DNA from: an uncultured Eubacteriales bacterium
GTDB lineage: Bacteria > Bacillota > Clostridia > Peptostreptococcales > Anaerovoracaceae
DNA length: 30,667 bases
Direction of reading: 5' to 3'
Assembly: GCA_900540145.1 (NCBI GenBank)
Contig: UQEW01000019.1
Location: 1-30,667 of the forward strand
Shown: in pieces, positions 1-7,920 of the stretch
Layout: every line of letters starts with the position of its first letter
How positions within the stretch are numbered: position 1 is the stretch's first letter
Program-made: the position numbers and the translations under genes
Notes under the pieces: model-generated
Told to the model about the DNA's origin: nothing
The model's database searches: none
Seen by the model: the letters and a program-made list of their open reading frames with translations, nothing else

Positions 1-85
1 AATGTTCTCTGCTTCTTTTTTTATTCAGTTGTAACATATCTATTGTAAACCTACAGAAAAAATATAAAATAATCCGTAAATTTGC

Positions 86-114
86 TTGCAATAGCACAGA
101 TAATATGGTAAACT
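86..114 (+). promoter_or_regulatory. Sigma-A-type promoter for rplS
   Basis: TTGCAA (86-91) is followed after 17 bases by TAAACT (109-114), with TG at 106-107 forming an extended -10 element. Transcription would start near 121, giving an approximately 85-base leader before rplS. In many Firmicutes rplS is read from the trmD operon; here it appears to have its own promoter. Bases 1-85 are AT-rich and show no gene I can support. Confidence 0.6.
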
Positions 115-120
115 ATCTAA

Positions 121-205
121 GTTATTACGGGCGGTCCTCTGGAGTATACTCAGTCTTTGAAAAAGACTGACGCCACGAACGTCTTGGAGGGAAGGAGGAA
201 ACAAC
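121..205 (+). promoter_or_regulatory. Putative L19 ribosomal protein leader RNA
   Basis: The leader holds a perfect 8-bp hairpin, CAGTCTTT (151-158) with AAAGACTG (162-169) around a GAA loop. GGCG (130-133) can pair with CGCC (171-174) to enclose it. TCCTC (135-139) is complementary to GAGGA (195-199), which covers the rplS ribosome-binding site, so an on/off switch at translation is possible. Firmicute rplS genes are known to carry an autoregulatory L19 leader. Assignment here rests on position and hairpins, not on a covariance search. Confidence 0.5.
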
Positions 206-547
206 ATGGATGTTATAAAATCGATCACTCAAGAATATATGAAGGACGATATCCCTGCGTTTGGTGTAGGCGACATTGTAAAAGTCCACATCAAAATTAA
301 AGAAGGAAACAGAGAAAGAATCCAGGTGTTTGAAGGCTTTGTTCTGAAAAAACAGAACGGAGGCGTAAGCGAGACTTTCACTGTAAGAAAGATTTCATCA
401 GGTGTAGGCGTTGAGAAGACTTTCCCGCTGCATTCACCGAAGATTGAAAAGATCGAAGTAGTAAGAAAAGGTAAAGTCAGAAGAGCCAAACTCAACTATA
501 TGCGTGAGAGAACAGGTAAAGCTGCGAAGATCAAAACCAAGGAATAA
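206..547 (+). CDS. rplS: 50S ribosomal protein L19
   Basis: This 113-residue protein has the full length and sequence character of bacterial L19: an N-terminal helix, then a beta-barrel core with VGDIVKVHIKIKEGNRERIQVFEGFV, described here as residues of about 22-46, then FTVRKISSGVGVEKTFPLHSP at about 58-78 and a basic C-terminus. L19 sits at the 30S-50S interface of the ribosome. The start at 206 is fixed by a strong GGAGG at 194-198. The gene has its own promoter, a likely autoregulatory leader and a strong terminator, so it is probably monocistronic. Identification is secure. Confidence 0.97.
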   Translation: MDVIKSITQEYMKDDIPAFGVGDIVKVHIKIKEGNRERIQVFEGFVLKKQNGGVSETFTVRKISSGVGVEKTFPLHSPKIEKIEVVRKGKVRRAKLNYMRERTGKAAKIKTKE

Positions 548-554
548 TTGGTAT

Positions 555-580
555 GGGAATCCGTCAGGATTCCCTTTTTT
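555..580 (+). terminator. Rho-independent terminator after rplS
   Basis: GGGAATCC (555-562) and GGATTCCC (567-574) form a perfect 8-bp stem with a GTCA loop, followed by six T (575-580). It lies 8 bases after the rplS stop. Confidence 0.93.
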
Positions 581-606
581 GCTATAGAGACTGAAAAAGG
601 AGAAAT

Positions 607-1026
607 ATGATGGCAAACTATTTGCACAAAGTCCATTATTATGAAACCGATAAAATGGGAATCACCCACCATTCCAATTATATAAGGTGGATGGAAGAAG
701 CCAGAATAGATTTCATGGACCAGATAGGTTTCGGTTATGCCAGAATGGAAAGCGAGGGAATAATGTCTCCTGTCATAGGAGCTGAATGTGACTATAAAAC
801 TTCAACGACTTTCGATGATTTAGTTGAAATAAAAGCAGAAGTGGAAGAATACAGCGGTGTCAAGTTAAAAATAAAATATACCATGACTAAAGCCGACACA
901 AAAGATATAGTGGCAGTGGGCAGAACCAAGCACTGTTTTGTCAGCAGTGAAGGCCGGCCTATAATATTGAAAAAAAGATTCCCACAGCTTGATGAAAAAT
1001 TAAAGGAATTAGCAGATGCAGAATAA
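607..1026 (+). CDS. YbgC/FadM-type acyl-CoA thioesterase
   Basis: The 139-residue product is a single hot-dog fold of the 4-hydroxybenzoyl-CoA thioesterase group. The family signature is at residues 11-28: YYETD, then HHSNYIRWMEEAR, with Asp15 at the position of the family's catalytic aspartate. Such enzymes hydrolyse acyl-CoA thioesters in the cytosol; the substrate cannot be told from sequence. Length is normal for the family (about 130-140). The start could be 607 or 610 (ATGATG); an AGGAGA lies just upstream at 599-604. The 3' end is 19 bases before the chosen rbgA start, suggesting co-transcription with rbgA and rnhB. Confidence 0.85.
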   Translation: MMANYLHKVHYYETDKMGITHHSNYIRWMEEARIDFMDQIGFGYARMESEGIMSPVIGAECDYKTSTTFDDLVEIKAEVEEYSGVKLKIKYTMTKADTKDIVAVGRTKHCFVSSEGRPIILKKRFPQLDEKLKELADAE

Positions 1027-1045
1027 AGAGCGAGGAGAAAACATT

Positions 1046-1927
1046 ATGGCTGACGATAGAGAAGGACAGGAGTCTTCCAATATCCGTATAACGTCATGGT
1101 ATCCGGGCCATATGAAAAAAACCAGGGAGCTGATAGAAAATAATCTTAAAATGGTAGACCTGGTAATAGAAGTAGTAGATGCCAGAATACCCGTTTCCAG
1201 CAGAAACCCTCTTATAGATCAGATGGTATGCTCAAAGCCGCGAATAATCGTTTTAAACAAGAGCGACTTGTCGGATCCCGCAGAAAATGAAGCATGGGAG
1301 AGTTTCTTCAAGAAAGATGGAAATATGGTCCTTCAGATGAACTGCATGAAAGGACACGGGATTAACAGTCTTTTTAAAATTCTGGAAAAAATCCAGACGG
1401 AAAAAGACAAGAACAGAGCATTGAAAAAGCCTTTGAGGATGATGATAGTAGGAGTTCCCAACGTGGGCAAATCATCTTTAATTAACAGGATGACAGGCAG
1501 AAAAAGCGCAAAGACAGGGGACAAACCGGGCGTGACAAGAGGAAAACAGTGGCTTGCGCTAAAAAACGGCATGCAGCTTTTGGACACGCCGGGCATACTG
1601 TGGCCTAAGTTTGAAGACCCGGGCGTCGGCTTGAATCTTGCCTTTTGCGGTTCCATAAGAGATGAAATAATGGACGTGGCAGACTTGGCGCTGGAGCTTA
1701 TAAAAGTTCTTCAGCATCAATATCCCCAGTTGCTGGCTCAGCGGTACAAGCTGGATGGGTTAGAGGAATCCGCCCTTGAAAATATGGAAGCCATAGCTGT
1801 AAAGAGGGGATTCATAATGGCCGGAAAGAAAATAGACTATGAGCGCTGCGGAAAAACGATTTTAGATGAGTTCAGAAGCGGAACCATAGGCAACATAACT
1901 TTGGAAAAGGCGCACAGAGATGAATAA
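1046..1927 (+). CDS. rbgA: Ribosome biogenesis GTPase RbgA (YlqF)
   Basis: A circularly permuted GTPase needed for late 50S assembly. The motif order shows the permutation: G4 NKSD at residues 71-74 comes before G1 GVPNVGKSS (136-144), PGVT (161-164) and G3 DTPG (180-183). The N-terminal WYPGHM (18-23) is typical of the YlqF subfamily. I chose the start at 1046 over the in-frame ATG at 1016 because GAGGAG (1032-1037) is correctly spaced only for 1046, and 1016 lies inside the preceding gene. That gives 293 residues, close to the usual 280-290. It overlaps rnhB by 8 bases; the rbgA-rnhB pairing is conserved in Firmicutes. Confidence 0.95.
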   Translation: MADDREGQESSNIRITSWYPGHMKKTRELIENNLKMVDLVIEVVDARIPVSSRNPLIDQMVCSKPRIIVLNKSDLSDPAENEAWESFFKKDGNMVLQMNCMKGHGINSLFKILEKIQTEKDKNRALKKPLRMMIVGVPNVGKSSLINRMTGRKSAKTGDKPGVTRGKQWLALKNGMQLLDTPGILWPKFEDPGVGLNLAFCGSIRDEIMDVADLALELIKVLQHQYPQLLAQRYKLDGLEESALENMEAIAVKRGFIMAGKKIDYERCGKTILDEFRSGTIGNITLEKAHRDE

Positions 1928-2573
1928 GGAAGAAAGAAAAAAACTGCTGGAAGAAAAACTTTATAGAATGAAAGCCTTCGACAGAGAACGTTGCGCGGAC
2001 GGATATGCCGCAGGTATAGACGAGGTGGGAAGAGGGCCTCTGGCAGGGCCTGTGGTAGCGGCATGTGTGGTGCTTCCGGCAGATTTTGATGTGCCGGGTA
2101 TAGATGACTCTAAGAAGCTTTCCGAGAAGAAGAGAGAAGAATTATACAAGGTTATAACAGAAAAAGCTCTTGCATGGAGCATAGGAATGGCGGATAATGA
2201 AACTATAGACCGTATAAACATATTGCAGGCCACTAAGCAAGCCATGACAGAAGCTGCTAAGAAAGCAGACGACATGCTGGTGACGGCAACGGGGGCGCAT
2301 ATAGACATGCTCCTTTTGGACGCTGTACATTTGGAGGATATGGATATACAGCAAGAATCCATAATAAAAGGAGATGCCCAAAGCCTTTCCATAGCCGCAG
2401 CTTCAATAGTAGCTAAAGTAACAAGAGACAGAATGATGGTAGCTTATAATGAAAAATACCCAGGCTATGGTTTTGACAGCAATAAGGGTTACGGTACAAA
2501 GGCTCACTATGAAGGCATAAGCAAATGGGGCGTAACGCCCATACACAGAAAGACCTTTTTAAAAAATCTATAG
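1920..2573 (+). CDS. rnhB: Ribonuclease HII
   Basis: A 217-residue RNase HII that cuts the RNA strand of RNA-DNA hybrids, including single ribonucleotides misincorporated in DNA. The family core GIDEVGRGPLAGP (residues 32-44) supplies catalytic Asp34 and Glu35. The further acidic residues lie in LLLDA and in AKVTRDR, and the C-terminal GYGTKAH and PIHRKTF blocks are typical. The start overlaps the rbgA stop (ATGAATAA), consistent with translational coupling. The next gene, fhs, starts 25 bases later with its own strong ribosome-binding site. Identification is secure. Confidence 0.95.
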   Translation: MNKEERKKLLEEKLYRMKAFDRERCADGYAAGIDEVGRGPLAGPVVAACVVLPADFDVPGIDDSKKLSEKKREELYKVITEKALAWSIGMADNETIDRINILQATKQAMTEAAKKADDMLVTATGAHIDMLLLDAVHLEDMDIQQESIIKGDAQSLSIAAASIVAKVTRDRMMVAYNEKYPGYGFDSNKGYGTKAHYEGISKWGVTPIHRKTFLKNL

Positions 2574-2598
2574 TATCATATAGGCGAAGGAGGAGAAA

Positions 2599-4275
2599 AT
2601 GGAATTTAAAAGCGACATCGAAATCGCGCAGGAGTGCGAAAAAAAGAAAATTACAGAGATAGCTAAAATCGCCGGAATCGACGAGAAATATTTAGAGCAG
2701 TACGGAAATTATAAGGCAAAAGTAGATTATTCCTTCCTTAAGGAAAATCAAGATAAGCCTGACGGAAAGCTTATTCTGGTAACGGCCATAACGCCGACTC
2801 CTGCAGGAGAAGGAAAGACCACCACATCTGTCGGACTTACAGATGGCCTTCGCAAGATAGGGAAAAAAGCTGTTGTTGCTCTTCGTGAACCATCGCTTGG
2901 TCCGGTGTTTGGCATCAAAGGGGGAGCAGCAGGCGGCGGACATGCTCAGGTAGTCCCTATGGAGGATATCAACCTTCATTTTACCGGAGATTTTCATGCC
3001 ATCGGCGCGGCCAACAACTTGCTGGCTGCAATGCTTGACAATCACATTCAACAGGGCAACGCTTTGGGAATAGACCCTAAACAGATTACATGGAAAAGAG
3101 CTGTAGATATGAATGATAGACAGCTGAGACATATAGTAGACGGACTGGGCGGCAAAATGCAGGGTGTGCCTAGGGAGGACGGATTCGATATAACAGTTGC
3201 TTCAGAAGTGATGGCCATATTATGCCTGGCCGGAGATATAATGGATTTGAAAAAGAGGCTGGCCAGTATCATTGTCGCCTATACATATGACGGGAAACCG
3301 GTAACTGCACATGACCTTAAGGCTGAAGGCGCTATGGCAGCTTTGCTTAAAGACGCTCTCAAGCCTAATCTGGTCCAAACGCTGGAAGGAACGCCGGCCT
3401 TTATTCACGGAGGACCTTTCGCCAATATAGCTCATGGATGCAATTCAGTTACAGCAACACGGATGGCTCTTAAGCTGGCAGACTATGTGGTTACCGAAGC
3501 AGGTTTCGCCGCAGACCTGGGAGCTGAGAAATTCCTGGACATAAAGTGCAGAATGACAGGGTTAAAACCGAGCGCAGTAGTGATGGTTGCAACTGTCAGA
3601 GCACTCAAATATCACGGAGGCGTCGCAAAGGCAGATTTAAATAATGAAAACTTAGACGCCTTAAAAAAAGGATTGCCTAATTTGCTGCAACACGTTTCCA
3701 ATATCAAAGACGTCTTCGGTCTTCCTTGTGTGGTAGCAATAAACGCTTTCCCGACAGACACCAAGGCGGAACTGGATATGGTAGAGGAAGAATGCAAAAA
3801 ACTCGGTGTAAACGTTGCTCTTTCAGAAGTGTGGGCAAAAGGCGGAGAAGGCGGAATGGCTTTGGCAGAAGAGGTCGTAAGACTTTGCCAGCTGCCAAAT
3901 GAATTCAGACAATCATATAGCCTGGACCTTTCCATAGAAGAAAAGCTTCAGACTATTTGCAAGCGCATATATCATGCTGACGGAGTGGTTCTCACGGACA
4001 ATGCCAAGAAGCAGGCGAAACAGCTGGAAGAACTGGGCTTTGGCAATTACCCTATTTGCATGGCTAAAACTCAATACAGCTTTTCTGATGATGCGACTTT
4101 AATCGGGGCGCCTAAAGGGTTTACAGTAACTGTAAGGAATCTTAAAGTTTCTGCCGGCGCGGGATTTATAGTAGCCCTTACGGGAGACATAATGACGATG
4201 CCGGGCCTGCCTAAAGTGCCTGCGGCAGAAAAGATAGATGTAGATGAAAACGGTGTAATTTCGGGATTATTTTAA
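2599..4275 (+). CDS. fhs: Formate--tetrahydrofolate ligase
   Basis: A 558-residue enzyme that uses ATP to join formate to tetrahydrofolate, giving 10-formyl-THF for purines, formyl-Met-tRNA and, in acetogens, the methyl branch of the Wood-Ljungdahl pathway. The nucleotide-binding TPTPAGEGKTTT loop is at residues 66-77, and the family blocks EPSLGPVFGIKGGAAGGG and HFTGDFHAI follow. Length matches the 555-560 typical of bacterial enzymes. AAGGAGG at 2587-2593 sets the start. FolD, SHMT and FolC are also in this window but in other transcription units. Presence of fhs alone does not show acetogenesis, because many amino-acid-fermenting Clostridia carry it. Confidence 0.97.
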   Translation: MEFKSDIEIAQECEKKKITEIAKIAGIDEKYLEQYGNYKAKVDYSFLKENQDKPDGKLILVTAITPTPAGEGKTTTSVGLTDGLRKIGKKAVVALREPSLGPVFGIKGGAAGGGHAQVVPMEDINLHFTGDFHAIGAANNLLAAMLDNHIQQGNALGIDPKQITWKRAVDMNDRQLRHIVDGLGGKMQGVPREDGFDITVASEVMAILCLAGDIMDLKKRLASIIVAYTYDGKPVTAHDLKAEGAMAALLKDALKPNLVQTLEGTPAFIHGGPFANIAHGCNSVTATRMALKLADYVVTEAGFAADLGAEKFLDIKCRMTGLKPSAVVMVATVRALKYHGGVAKADLNNENLDALKKGLPNLLQHVSNIKDVFGLPCVVAINAFPTDTKAELDMVEEECKKLGVNVALSEVWAKGGEGGMALAEEVVRLCQLPNEFRQSYSLDLSIEEKLQTICKRIYHADGVVLTDNAKKQAKQLEELGFGNYPICMAKTQYSFSDDATLIGAPKGFTVTVRNLKVSAGAGFIVALTGDIMTMPGLPKVPAAEKIDVDENGVISGLF

Positions 4276-4301
4276 TAATGCAACCGTTAGTTGACAAATT
4301 T

Positions 4302-4315
4302 CCAAGCCCGCTTGG
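4302..4315. repeat. Short perfect palindrome, possible operator
   Basis: CCAAGC (4302-4307), CC, GCTTGG (4310-4315) is a perfect inverted repeat in the 111-base gap between fhs and the XRE gene. No T-run follows, so it is not a standard terminator. It lies 71 bases before the XRE start and could be an operator for that regulator; no direct evidence. A nearby TTGACA (4291-4296) has no well-spaced -10 partner. Confidence 0.3.
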
Positions 4316-4386
4316 TGGAGTAAACTGCGCAAAAAAGTTATGATTCTATCAAGAAAACCATTTAATAAATTATTGGAGGACGGAAA

Positions 4387-5367
4387 ATGATTTTAGCTGA
4401 TAGAATTGTAGAACTTAGAAAGAAGAAAGGCTGGTCTCAAGAAGAACTGGCGGAGATGATAGATGTAACCCGCCAGTCTGTGTCCAAATGGGAAAGCGGA
4501 CAATCGCTGCCTGACCTGGATAAAATTTTGAAATTGGCTGATATATTCGGCGTGTCTACTGATTATTTGCTCAAAGATAAAGATACATACGAAGGCCAGC
4601 CTATCAATAGAGAAGAAGAGAAAGCACAGGAAAAGTATGTAACTACAGAAGAAGTAACAGATTTCTTAAGGATTAAGCAACAAACTGCTCCAAAAGTAGC
4701 TTTAGGCGTTTCTTTATGTATTATTTCTCCCATAATACTTATCTTATTGGCAGGAGCAGCAGAGTATGGAATAATAAATGCCACTGAAGACAGAATGGCT
4801 ATGCTGGGTATAGCAATATTGATATTGATAGTGGCAGCAGCTATGGCCATAATGATCCCTGCCGGCATGAAAAGCTCCAAATACGAGTATTTGGAGGAAG
4901 AACCTATAACTCTTGATCCTGATACAAAAAACTTGATCAGCTCATTGAAGGATGAGTTTCAGGCAGAATTCGGAAGGAGAATAGCGCTGGGAGTTTGCCT
5001 TTGCGTGATTTCCGTAATGCCGTTATTTATAGCCGGCGTAGTTATGGACCCCGAAGATGGATTTCATTTCGTTGTCGCTGTAGCTTTGCTATTGCTAATC
5101 GTTTCAGTAGCTGTAAATATATTTGTGAGGGCAGGTATAAGACAGGAAAGTTATGAAAAGCTTTTGGAAGAAGGAGACTACACCAGGGAGGAAAAGGATA
5201 AGCTTTTAGATACAATTTCAGGTATATATTGGCTGCTCGTAACGGCGATTTATCTTGCATATAGCTTTGCAACATTTGAATGGCACAGAAGCTGGATAAT
5301 CTGGCCTGTGGCCGGTGTCCTTTATGTCATAATAAGAGAGATATACAAAGCGATAAAAAACAAATAA
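4387..5367 (+). CDS. XRE-family regulator with six membrane segments
   Basis: The 326-residue product joins a DNA-binding domain to a membrane domain. Residues 5-62 are a Cro/CI-type helix-turn-helix (WSQEELAEMIDVTRQSVSKW followed by a short helix and GVSTDYLL). Hydrophobic stretches follow at about 103-126, 137-159, 199-220, 227-249, 279-296 and 303-318. The first two membrane pairs look like an internal duplication: VALGVSLCIIS (104-114) matches IALGVCLCVIS (199-209), and each pair ends in xxAGxxxxxYExLxEE. The fusion suggests a membrane-tethered regulator that senses an envelope or membrane signal, which is inference. It sits alone between fhs and adh; TTGGAGGA just before the ATG sets the start. 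Target genes are unknown. Confidence 0.85.
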   Translation: MILADRIVELRKKKGWSQEELAEMIDVTRQSVSKWESGQSLPDLDKILKLADIFGVSTDYLLKDKDTYEGQPINREEEKAQEKYVTTEEVTDFLRIKQQTAPKVALGVSLCIISPIILILLAGAAEYGIINATEDRMAMLGIAILILIVAAAMAIMIPAGMKSSKYEYLEEEPITLDPDTKNLISSLKDEFQAEFGRRIALGVCLCVISVMPLFIAGVVMDPEDGFHFVVAVALLLLIVSVAVNIFVRAGIRQESYEKLLEEGDYTREEKDKLLDTISGIYWLLVTAIYLAYSFATFEWHRSWIIWPVAGVLYVIIREIYKAIKNK

Positions 5368-5415
5368 AATCAGCAGAAATATAGTAATAAAAAGGCTTTT
5401 TTTGTCCATCCTAGA

Positions 5416-5444
5416 TTGACAGAGCAGGATTTTAGTGTTATATT
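5416..5444 (+). promoter_or_regulatory. Sigma-A promoter for adh
   Basis: A consensus TTGACA (5416-5421) is separated by exactly 17 bases from TATATT (5439-5444), with TG at 5436-5437 giving an extended -10. Transcription would begin near 5451, directly in front of a Rex-like operator. It probably drives adh, rarA and the MATE gene together. Confidence 0.8.
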
Positions 5445-5456
5445 AAGTAGCAATAA

Positions 5457-5474
5457 ACGTTAACTTTTTAACAA
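5457..5474. promoter_or_regulatory. Candidate Rex redox-repressor operator
   Basis: The 18-base site reads ACGTTAA, CTTT, TTAACAA. The clostridial Rex consensus is TTGTTAA-N4-TTAACAA, so 12 of 14 defined positions match and the right half is perfect. It begins about 6 bases after the predicted transcription start, a normal place for a repressor. Rex releases DNA when NADH is high and is known to control fermentative alcohol dehydrogenase genes in Clostridia, which fits the gene below. Confidence 0.55.
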
Positions 5475-5513
5475 TTAAGCAGAACCTGCATGTTGATGAG
5501 AAAGGAGTTGCAT

Positions 5514-6575
5514 ATGAAAGGATACGCAATGCTAAAGATTGGCCAATCAGGATGGATAGAAAAGGAGCGTCCGGCTTGTGGACCTTTAGACGCTATTTGT
5601 AAGCCGCTTGCTGTGGCTATTTGTACTTCGGATATTCATACTCTATGGGAAGGCGCCATAGGTGAACGCCACGATATGATATTGGGGCATGAATGCTGCG
5701 CAGAAGTGGTGGAGGTAGGATCTCTGGTGAGAGATTTTAAGCCAGGAGACAGAGTCCTCGTGCCTGCCATAACGCCTGATTGGAATTCTCTCGAAGCACA
5801 GGCGGGTTATTCCATGCATTCCGGCGGCATGTTGGCAGGTTGGAAATTCTCCAATTTTAAGGACGGCGTGTTTGCTGAACTGTTTCATGTAAACGATGCA
5901 GACGGTAACCTGGCTCATTTGCCTGATGATATCAATACGGTGGACGCATGCATGCTCTCTGACATGGTTCCTACCGGATTTCATGGAGTGGAACTGGCAG
6001 ATGTACAGTTCGGAGATACTGTATTGGTAATCGGTATCGGACCTGTAGGTTTGATGTCGGTGGCAGGTGCCAATATGCGTGGAGCCGCAAGGATCATTGC
6101 TGTAGGAACCAGACCTGTATGCGTGGAGGCAGCTAAAAAGTACGGCGCCGGTGAATTTTTAAGCTATAAAAACGGTCCTATAGACCATCAGGTATTAAAT
6201 ATGACCGGAGGCAAAGGCGTGGATAAAATTATTATCGCAGGCGGAGGCACAGAAACTTTTGCCGAAGCCATCAAATGTCTCAAGCCGGGAGGAAAAATCG
6301 GCAACGTGAATTATCTCGGCTCAGGTGATTTCGTCAACATACCTAGAGTTGAATGGGGAGTAGGCATGGGTCATAAGCAGATAAACGGCGGTCTTATGCC
6401 GGGAGGACGCCTGCGCATGGAAAAATTGAGCGCCCTGGTTTCTGCCAAGAAGCTGGATGTAGCGCCGCTCAGCACTCATGTCTTTGAAGGCTGGGATCAT
6501 TTGGAGGAAGCTTTGTTCCTTATGAAGGATAAGCCGGCAGATTTGATTAAGCCGGTGGTGAAAATACAAGATTGA
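5514..6575 (+). CDS. adh: NADP-dependent secondary-alcohol dehydrogenase
   Basis: A 353-residue zinc-type medium-chain dehydrogenase very like the Thermoanaerobacter brockii and Clostridium beijerinckii enzymes that interconvert ketones and secondary alcohols (acetone and isopropanol). Catalytic zinc ligands Cys37, His59 and Asp150, plus Glu60, are at the same numbers as in those enzymes. The Rossmann motif GIGPVG is at 174-179. The NADP-selecting set (Gly198, Thr199, Arg200, Tyr218) is present, with Thr instead of the usual Ser199. I chose 5514 because AGGAG (5503-5507) is 6 bases upstream; an in-frame ATG at 5490 adds eight residues that the family lacks. A strong promoter and a Rex-like site lie in front. 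rarA follows after 25 bases. Confidence 0.92.
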   Translation: MKGYAMLKIGQSGWIEKERPACGPLDAICKPLAVAICTSDIHTLWEGAIGERHDMILGHECCAEVVEVGSLVRDFKPGDRVLVPAITPDWNSLEAQAGYSMHSGGMLAGWKFSNFKDGVFAELFHVNDADGNLAHLPDDINTVDACMLSDMVPTGFHGVELADVQFGDTVLVIGIGPVGLMSVAGANMRGAARIIAVGTRPVCVEAAKKYGAGEFLSYKNGPIDHQVLNMTGGKGVDKIIIAGGGTETFAEAIKCLKPGGKIGNVNYLGSGDFVNIPRVEWGVGMGHKQINGGLMPGGRLRMEKLSALVSAKKLDVAPLSTHVFEGWDHLEEALFLMKDKPADLIKPVVKIQD

Positions 6576-6600
6576 TAATATTTAAGGCGCGAAGGGTCGA

Positions 6601-7920
6601 ATGCATATGATGGAACAGATGAGCATATTTGAAAATAAAATATCGCAGCCTTTGGCTGCAAGATTAAGGCCTAGAAATTTGGAAGAGTATGTAGGCCAGA
6701 CTCATCTGCTGGGAGAGGGAAAGATCCTTCGCCGCCTGATCGAAAGCGATAATCTGTCGTCGATGATTTTCTGGGGCCCGCCGGGAGTGGGAAAAACCAC
6801 TTTGGCAAGGATAATAGCAGGAAGAACAAAAGCGGAATTTATCGACTTTTCTGCCGTTACCAGCGGTATCAAAGAGATAAGGACGGTGATGGAGCAAGCA
6901 GAAGCCAACCGCCGCTTTGGCACTAAGACAGTAGTATTTGTCGATGAAATACATAGATTCAATAAGGCTCAACAAGACGCATTTCTTCCTTTTGTAGAAA
7001 AAGGAAGTATAATTTTGATAGGGGCTACTACTGAAAATCCTTCCTTTGAAGTGAACGGAGCCTTGCTGTCCAGATGCAAAGTGTTTGTGCTGAAAGCTTT
7101 GACCATCGAAGAACTTACAGAACTCTTGAGACGCGCGGTAAAAGACCCAAGAGGTTTTGGGGAGCAAGAAATTGAGATTGATGATGACATGCTGGCGGCA
7201 ATCGCTGAATTTGCCAACGGTGATGCTCGCTCTGCGCTGTCTACTTTGGAAATGGCTGTGCTCAACGGGGAAGTTAACGATAATAAAGTTATCGTAACCA
7301 AAGAAACCCTTGAACAATGTACCTCCAGAAAATCTCTTTTATATGATAAAAAAGGAGAAGAGCATTATAACCTGATTTCTGCGCTGCACAAATCCATGAG
7401 AAATTCCGACCCGGACGCGGCAGTCTATTGGCTGGCTCGAATGTTGGAAGCAGGCGAAGACCCATTGTATATAGCAAGGCGTGTTACCCGCTTTGCCAGC
7501 GAGGACATAGGGTTGGCAGACCCTAAAGCTCTTGAAATAGCCGTAGCAGCTTATCAAGCATGTCACTTTATAGGCATGCCGGAGTGCTCGGTTCATTTGA
7601 CGGAGGCAGTGGTCTATATGTCTATGGTGCCCAAGTCCAATTCGCTGTATGTGGCGTACGAAAATGCTAAAAAGGATGCGTTGAATCATCTATCAGAACC
7701 TGTCCCCCTTGTGATAAGAAATGGGGTGACAAAGCTGATGAAAGAGCTGGATTACGGCAAAGGTTATAAGTACGCTCATGATTATGAGGACAAGTTGACA
7801 GATATGCAATGCCTGCCGGACTCTCTCATCGGCAGGGAATACTATAAGCCTACCGAACAGGGAGTAGAGAAAAAATTTAAGGAAAGACTGCGTGAAATTA
7901 AAGAATGGAAAAAAAGATAA
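6601..7920 (+). CDS. rarA: Replication-associated recombination ATPase RarA
   Basis: The 439-residue AAA+ ATPase belongs to the RarA/MgsA/WRNIP1 family, which acts at stalled replication forks. Walker A GPPGVGKTT is at residues 59-67, Walker B VVFVDEIHRF at 111-120, sensor 1 GATTEN at 141-146 and the arginine-finger segment LLSRC at 155-159. The C-terminal part, with LARMLEAGEDPLYIARR and the tetramerisation region, is complete. The start is uncertain: ATG at 6601, 6607 or 6610 are all in frame and the upstream GAAGGG is weak. It lies in a probable operand run with adh before it and a MATE gene overlapping its end by 16 bases; a functional link with either is not evident. Confidence 0.93.
   Translation: MHMMEQMSIFENKISQPLAARLRPRNLEEYVGQTHLLGEGKILRRLIESDNLSSMIFWGPPGVGKTTLARIIAGRTKAEFIDFSAVTSGIKEIRTVMEQAEANRRFGTKTVVFVDEIHRFNKAQQDAFLPFVEKGSIILIGATTENPSFEVNGALLSRCKVFVLKALTIEELTELLRRAVKDPRGFGEQEIEIDDDMLAAIAEFANGDARSALSTLEMAVLNGEVNDNKVIVTKETLEQCTSRKSLLYDKKGEEHYNLISALHKSMRNSDPDAAVYWLARMLEAGEDPLYIARRVTRFASEDIGLADPKALEIAVAAYQACHFIGMPECSVHLTEAVVYMSMVPKSNSLYVAYENAKKDALNHLSEPVPLVIRNGVTKLMKELDYGKGYKYAHDYEDKLTDMQCLPDSLIGREYYKPTEQGVEKKFKERLREIKEWKKR

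Noticed and set aside
4291..4326. Promoter TTGACA with TAAACT before the XRE gene
   Set aside because: The spacer is 24 bases, too long for sigma-A, and a palindrome lies between them.
5385..5404. AAAAAGGCTTTTTTT as a terminator of the XRE gene
   Set aside because: The stem would be A-T pairs with almost no loop; it cannot form a stable terminator.
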